Positions 58,287 to 64,000 of a stretch of 64,000 nucleotides of DNA are shown piece by piece (positions within the stretch are counted from its first letter, which is position 1; each line of letters opens with the position of its first letter). A model generated the notes under the pieces. It was not told where the DNA came from and did not search any database. It saw only the letters and a program-made list of their open reading frames with translations. The translations under genes and the position numbers were made by a program. Location: assembly GCA_037576195.1 (NCBI GenBank), contig CM075104.1, forward strand, positions 11,982,211 through 12,046,210, written 5' to 3'. Source of the DNA: Phytoseiulus persimilis (taxonomy: Eukaryota; Arthropoda; Arachnida; Mesostigmata; Phytoseiidae).

Positions 58287-60448
58287 ATGAAGCCTTTAAC
58301 GGGTTTCGATTCTTGGAACTCATGGCGAATCGCGGTCACCTGCGGCTTCGTGCATTTATTCTCTTCCTTGAGTCTCGCCGCGATGGGAAGCATTTTCACA
58401 GGTGAACGAGCGCAACCATCCCCGGAAGAAAAAATTCTCCCCAAACTCATGGGATCCGCTGAGCTTGCTCGCGCCTGACGTGAAAGGCCGATATTAATAC
58501 ATCTTGTACATTCAGATTAGAATGAAACCATAAACCATGAAACAGTATGAACTAGAGTCGGAGCCGCGAGTTGCGCTGTCGTCAAACTTAGTGGAAGTTT
58601 CTGAACGATGGTCAATATTTCCCCCTCCCAGGTGTATTGGAAGATTTCGGCTCTGAGCGAGAGTCGGCCTCCTGGCCCGTGACGGCCATCACATGTGGCA
58701 TGCAACTGATCTGTGAGTCCGTGAATTTTCCGAAACTTGACTCCCCCTCCGTCGAAACCTAAGAGACTGGATGATCCTCCTCAGATGATACTCACAATTT
58801 CTTTTTCAGCTCCCGCTTTCTCCATTCTCGTCGGATTGGGGGCATCCCACGTTTGGATCCTACGCGTATGTAGTTTGATGATCGCCGTGACATTATGGTT
58901 GTGCTATTTCGCCAGCAGCATTCTCCATCTGACTGGTGAGGTATCCGGCTGCTTGCGGTCCACCGGAGCCGACTTTCATTCGTATCCAGAGAAACGGCAT
59001 CGATTTCTATGTCGGCGGTGGTTCAGTTAGTCCAGATGAAAGTTATTCTTCCTGTTCCAGTACTCTTGGGACTCCACGGGATCAGTATCGCGGGGATTTA
59101 CGTCAGTGGCAACGTGATCATGGCCGGTCATTTCTCCAAACAAAGAACGGCTGCGTCGGGTGCGAACAGTTATGCTGCCCTAGAGGCTACGCCGATGATT
59201 GAGCATACAGAGTTTAGCGGTACATGTATGTGCTGTCGAAAATTCCTCTTCCTGTTTTCGAACATCTGGCTCTTTTGCAGGAACGCAAGAGACAATCGCG
59301 GGAACGAGTGTGTTCTTCATGCCCGTTCTCATGCAGTACCTCGTCAACTCATTCCGGACAACGACAGCACTTTCACTACTAGGCTGCCTGTCTTTCATAT
59401 CTTTCCTGCTGACATTAAGCGTACAACCCATCAAGCCAGAAGGAGGGGACGCTGCCAAAGAATCAACGAAGGATCCGGAGGAGGCCGTCGAATTCGGACC
59501 CGTGAGTGGTATTGCGACTCGCATCGATTGGGTCGATTTGGGGAGAATAGGATGCTCGAAACCGATGGTCAGACCGAATGCTTATTGCGTACAGCTCGTC
59601 GTTCGAATTGAATCCCATTAGGACGGGCGATATGCGCTTCGCTGAACAGCTTGATCGATCCACAGAGCAATCGACCCGAGAAAGAAGAGAAACCGCTGTG
59701 GAGAATTCTCACAAGCTTCAAATTCCTCCTCGACGTCTTCTCCTTCTGGGTCATTTTCGAGTGCTATTCGAGCTTCTTGCAATTCAACAATGACTACAGC
59801 CGCGATTTGGGCGTGGTCAATGCGGGAGTATGGCTTGTTCCGATTTTCGGGATCGGTGACATGATTTCCAAGATGGGAGCAGGTTTCCTGTCGGACGCCA
59901 AGCTGACGTCGCCGCCCGTGCTAATGGCCCTAGGTGAGGAATGAGCTCGGTGCTGAGAGTTTTCTGATGGTGCGGATTTCGGATAGAATTGAACCCATTT
60001 TCCTTCTGCAGGGAGCATAGCGCAGTGCGTCGGATTCATGGGCTTGGGTTATTCGTTCGACTTCAAAACTTTAGCGCTCAGCTCGTTCGTCCTTGGAGCG
60101 GCGAACGGAACCCGAATATTCCTCTTCATCATAATACTAATAAATGATTTCGGATTGGAGAGTCTAGCGCACACATTTTCGCATGCCAATCTATTCATGG
60201 GAGTGTTGTCCCTCGTCAAACCGTTCCTCGTCGGTAAGTTCCTGAACTTTACGTAACTTTGCAACAACTTTTTCAACAACTCCACAGGTCGTTCCACAAT
60301 CCCGAATTCGAACCTTTCTCCCCATTCTCACGCAGGGCTGTTCCGCGATCGGAACGAACATTACATCGGCCTGTTTGTCACGATGGCCGTACTCAACGCA
60401 CTTGTGGCATGCTACTGGATGGTACGCAGTGTCAGAGATCGCAAATAG
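58287..60448 (+). CDS. Monocarboxylate-transporter-like MFS protein (SLC16 family)
   Basis: Predicted 12-helix plasma-membrane carrier. Eight exons: 58,287-58,401, 58,632-58,712, 58,810-58,935, 59,061-59,219, 59,281-59,501, 59,666-59,933, 60,012-60,233 and 60,288-60,448. Phases agree (1,1,1,1,0,1,1) and give 450 residues, the usual SLC16 size. Exons 1-2 hold helix 1 (GFVHLFSSLSLAAMGSIF) and EDFGSERESASWPV, the acidic-then-Trp loop before helix 2 seen in MCTs. Exon 4 holds YVSGNVIMAGHFSKQRTAAS, the MCT helix 4-5 region with its cytosolic Lys/Arg. Exon 5 ends in a short charged central loop (KPEGGDAAKESTKDPEE). Exons 6-7 carry helices 7-11, including GDMISKMGAGFLSD, the MFS motif-A-like repeat. 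The usual helix-1 DGGWGW-type motif is not evident, so substrate is uncertain and it may belong to an orphan MCT branch. Confidence 0.85.
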
Positions 60449-60537
60449 AGGCATTCCGTTTCCAGATCAATATACTCTTGTATTATGAGAAATGTGGTAA
60501 GAGGTGAACATGTAGGGACTGAAATTTGACTTCGTAC

Positions 60538-60543
60538 AATAAA
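60538..60543 (+). terminator. Poly(A) signal, SLC16-like gene
   Basis: AATAAA 90 bp after the transporter's stop codon. Confidence 0.7.
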
Positions 60544-63500
60544 CATATTCTATTTTTTACACAAAAACAGGAGAGCGTGTTTTCTCTCCCCTGGCATTTT
60601 GTTGTCGATTCGTCAACTCTTCTTGGATCAGAATGATCCGCTTTCGTCCAACACGCCTGAATCTCGCCCGACATCACGGGACCCATTTGTATGATTGGCT
60701 ACCAGAGGGGCTCGGATATTTTCCCCGAAGATCTGAAAAGGATCCATCAGCTCTGGAGTTGATTCCGTCCGTCAAGGGTAACCTTGGACGACTCCATGTC
60801 TGCTCCACGTGCGGTTCACATTCCTGCTTCCACACACCGGAACCATGTTTCGTCCCCCGGTTCATGAGATGGACTGATTGGTTCCTGAGATAAATCCATC
60901 GAGCAATGAACTACAATTAACTCGTTCTGCTACCATCACCGGAAGATCCTACAAAGATACAGATCCTCTCTTCAGAAAGCGCACTAGAGTACCGACAGCG
61001 CAACTCCTTACTTGGCGAAGATTGATCACTGGCTCGGAACGAATTCATCTGAGAATTAGTTGAATCTCCGCTCATGATCATCTGTGTTCAAATAGGCAAC
61101 ATATTGAACAATATATCCCTGATACAGAGACCCGTACGGTGAAACGAGGAGTCGAGATTAACGAACTTCGCGACTCTCCGTTTCCCGCCAATAATCAGCT
61201 CACTCAGCCCTGGTTTCTCCCAAAAACTCAGAAGTTCGTCGACGGAGGAAGATTTCCCGAAAGAGAAAAAAAACGGATCAGAGCCGAAATTCCGGCAGCG
61301 AAGTGAGCTGCGTTGTGACGGGCACACGGCTGGAGGGAAAAAACCTCGGAGGAAGCGTAAACTCTCCCACCGAAGGAATTGGTTTCGAATGCCGCAAAGC
61401 GCATCATGTGGTCGTGCTTTCAAGCTTCCAGAACATGTCATATGACCCAGCTCTCGTCGCAGCTCAAAATAGATTCGTATGGAAGAACGCTCGGATGTTG
61501 AGGCAAACAATTATGAAAAAAAAAAAGTTCGCTGGAGCAAAAGCAGGCATGCGAGGGTCAAGACAACAGAATTCGACTCGAGAGGCAGCGGCGCGAGGCC
61601 TGGTCTGAGTACGAGGCTGGCGCAGATCCACAATTCCGAGCTCCAAGTGTGTCCGTGAACAATTCACTGGCCTGAACCATGATTATACCCATTTTTAGTC
61701 CAAACTAATGAGCGCCACAGAGATCTGAGGGATGTGAAATCTGAGTTCAATTTTCGTCCATATCCGACTCTCCCTTGGATATTATTTTCTGTCGGGAACG
61801 AAATCTCCCCTCAGAGGAGCTGGTGGCGCGGAAAAGTCTTTCAGAAACCTTCTCGTGGGGTAAGAGCCATCTGAAGGAGGAAAAAATATACCCCTTTTGC
61901 ACAAGCTCCGTTCGTAACTGCAGTGAGACGCGTGATGTGAAAACGGAATCTGCTGTCGTGGGGAGAACAGTTAGAAACGCGTTTGCGTGGGAATTTCGCA
62001 AGTGCTGCCCATCGTACGGTTGAACGGTCGAGCACTGACGTGGTTTGATCGTGTAGGTCAAGAGACCGAATTGTGACGTTTTCGACAGCTATAACTTCTG
62101 CTCTCAACGGACAGCGCCGAGTGCTTGCCAGGATGGGACGCTCGGTCCGAGGCCGGAACCCTGGCACAGTTTCGGCCTCATCGAGCAAGAGGTTTCAGTT
62201 TAATGGCGAAATCGAGGAGACCCAGAATTGGAACTCCCGACGCCAACAGCTCCGGGGCAGCCGATGTCTTCCATATTTCCCTTCAGAACAGCACATCTTC
62301 AAAGAGACCCTTCAACTCAGGACATAGTACAGGGAGTTGAACTCGCAGTTCTGCGGGGGACGCAGAGTACCCATTTTCCTGTTTTCCACGATTCCAGTAC
62401 AAACGCTCGTGTGGGAACGCCGTTTGTCAGGTCGGCTAGGCTTCATCTGAGGCTATCAGAATTCCGCGCATTCTGACTGCCCGCTACCGCCTCAGGTAAC
62501 ACGAGATATCGGTGCCCAGAGCTACGGCACCGAAAACTTCCACTTCATTGCTGGAAGTCTCCAGCGAGCCTGGCTTGTTCGGAGGTTTCGCAGCTGAACT
62601 TTTCGGAGCAACATCCCGGGGTTAGCGCTGGCGCGTGGAAACCGAACCGTCATCTCAAGCTCCCAACTGGCATGACTTTATAAGGTGAGTTTGTCGTCCT
62701 CAGAATTCGACGCCCGTCCCCTTAGTTTCCTTTTTTGAGAGCGAAAAATCAAGCATTTCCATCGAGCCAATGGACGTTTCCCGTTGATCCCGAGCTGATT
62801 TCCCAAGAGCTTCCAAGGGACAACCGGCTCTCTCTGTACGCATTTGATACTTTGGAAGGCTGACGGAACCTCCGGTTCGATTCATCCCACGGGATGAAGA
62901 TTTCCACGACATGTTCATGTTAACTATCCTGCTCCTTCACAAAGAGACCTATTGAAAAGAAGACGCTTTAGATGTCATCTCACGGAGCTTGAGATAGCTG
63001 TCGTCACCGCATATCTTGTTCCTACTGCTGCTGCCGCGTTCTAATTCATAGTTACAAGCTTTTGGCCAGCCTTTGGCCCGGAATCAAGGTGCCGGTATCA
63101 GTGAGAGCCACTAACGCTCCGGGCTTCCGCACGAGACAGAATGGCTGTGGTATCGTGAGCAGCGCAGACCCCACCGAGCATACGATTGTTCCCTCGGTAA
63201 CCGTCGTCGGTAGAGAATGATATGTCATGATCGCATTAACATTCGTGTTTATCGCGGCTCGTGTGCTGGATCATCGTCGAACGTAGTTGGTCACCCCATT
63301 GCATAACATTGTTCCTACCGCGGGAAATGTTCGAGGGAGCAGTTGTCATAACTTCACTGACGGAATGACGGAACGTACGGCGAAGGTCTTCTTACTGGCA
63401 ATACGCTCCTGATCAGATGTAATGGATCGCAGATTTATATCTGCGACGGTCTCGATCCCATCCCAGTTGGATCGCGTCGCTCTTCTCTATTGCAACGCGC

Positions 63501-64000
63501 TGTCTTCGCGGGCTGGCGATCGCGGTTTCTAGTGAAGTCGACACGATGGCACAATGTGGAGAGAAATTTTTGAATGAGCGCGGGCTCTGTAGATACCGGA
63601 ATTTCCTTGATTTCTGGGCAATCTGTCATGAATGGCAGCATAGCCCAGAGACTGAGATCTGGGAAATGCAGTGACCGCTCACGGTCCGAAGTCATCCACG
63701 AGAAAATCGATGGCACGCTTTTTTCGGGGAAATTCGGGGGCAGCGTTCGAGGCCAACGCATGGCTTATGGCGAGCCGAGCTTGTTCGGGTGCCACAGCCG
63801 AAGCCGCCGCTGCTGCCATAGGAGCAACGAGTCCGCCATATTTGTTTTGGCCGGAGTCCATTCGTCGTCGCTCGATTTGTTAGTTTGTGTTTTCCGTCGA
63901 TTGGTGGCATTCCTCGACGAGTGGAAGATCTCGCAATCAGGTCATGCAATCGAAAATGGATGATTAGTAAAGTTTGAAGCATTATCTCAACGCTGATCCG
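60544..64000. other. Right edge, no firm gene
   Basis: Open frames under 145 codons on both strands. The only one with protein-like composition is the minus-strand frame at 63,679-63,861. No repeats with defined ends were seen. Confidence 0.45.
63679..63861 (-). CDS. Possible small or terminal coding exon, Ala-rich
   Basis: ATG-started 60-codon frame with an Ala-rich middle and a charged tail (EFPRKKRAIDFLVDDFGP). A plus-strand frame over the same bases is also open and Ala-rich, because GCC/GGC-rich DNA reads well both ways. Family unknown; it may belong to a gene beyond the window or be chance. Confidence 0.2.
   Translation of the reverse strand: MDSGQNKYGGLVAPMAAAAASAVAPEQARLAISHALASNAAPEFPRKKRAIDFLVDDFGP

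Noticed and set aside
1-64000. CRISPR arrays, operons, bacterial promoters or phage genes
   Set aside because: The window has spliced eukaryotic genes throughout; no regular direct repeats with spacers were seen.
1-64000. LTR, LINE or virus-derived elements
   Set aside because: No reverse transcriptase, integrase, capsid or envelope motif was found in any frame, and no long direct terminal repeats were noticed.

Overview
The window looks like nuclear DNA from an arthropod, most plausibly a mite-like chelicerate with a small genome. Evidence: GT-AG introns, many only about 60-150 bp; AATAAA poly(A) signals; a canonical 36-EGF Notch gene; and base composition near 50% G+C. The lineage is inferred from gene style, because no species-specific marker can be read directly. 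No bacterial, viral or retroelement genes were recognised.

Layout. 1-15,400 (+): Notch, entered inside an upstream intron. Three exons (1468-2765, 8973-12435, 12556-15091) encode everything from the end of EGF1 to the C-terminal degron. 15,400-24,720: gene-poor, with MITE-like repeats. 24,724-28,749 (-): an unrecognised secreted, low-complexity protein gene with at least five consecutive phase-0 exons of 31-33 codons, the most unusual gene here. 29,845-30,134: hAT-type MITE. 31,529-32,322 (+): MRPL30 (mitoribosomal uL30m). 32,866-35,258 (-): six-exon THAP zinc-finger protein with a P-element-transposase-like segment. 36,077-40,579 (+): ten-exon LMBRD1, the lysosomal cobalamin transport escort. 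42,565-43,680 (+): adiponectin-receptor (PAQR) gene with an uninterrupted coding region. 43,700-58,280: gene-poor, containing a decayed mariner (52,416-53,659) and a 1-kb inverted-repeat element with a nested foldback (54,836-55,849). 58,287-60,448 (+): eight-exon SLC16-like transporter. 60,550-64,000: nothing firmly recognised.

The genes form no obvious pathway. Notch is a signalling receptor, AdipoR a membrane ceramide hydrolase/receptor, LMBRD1 supports vitamin B12 export from lysosomes, MRPL30 serves mitochondrial translation, the SLC16-like protein probably moves small carboxylates, and the THAP protein probably binds DNA. The THAP gene and MRPL30 are convergent; the THAP gene and LMBRD1 are divergent from an 818-bp interval that could be a shared promoter region. 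All exon models were built by eye from splice motifs, phase agreement and remembered family sequences; no alignment or transcript data were available.
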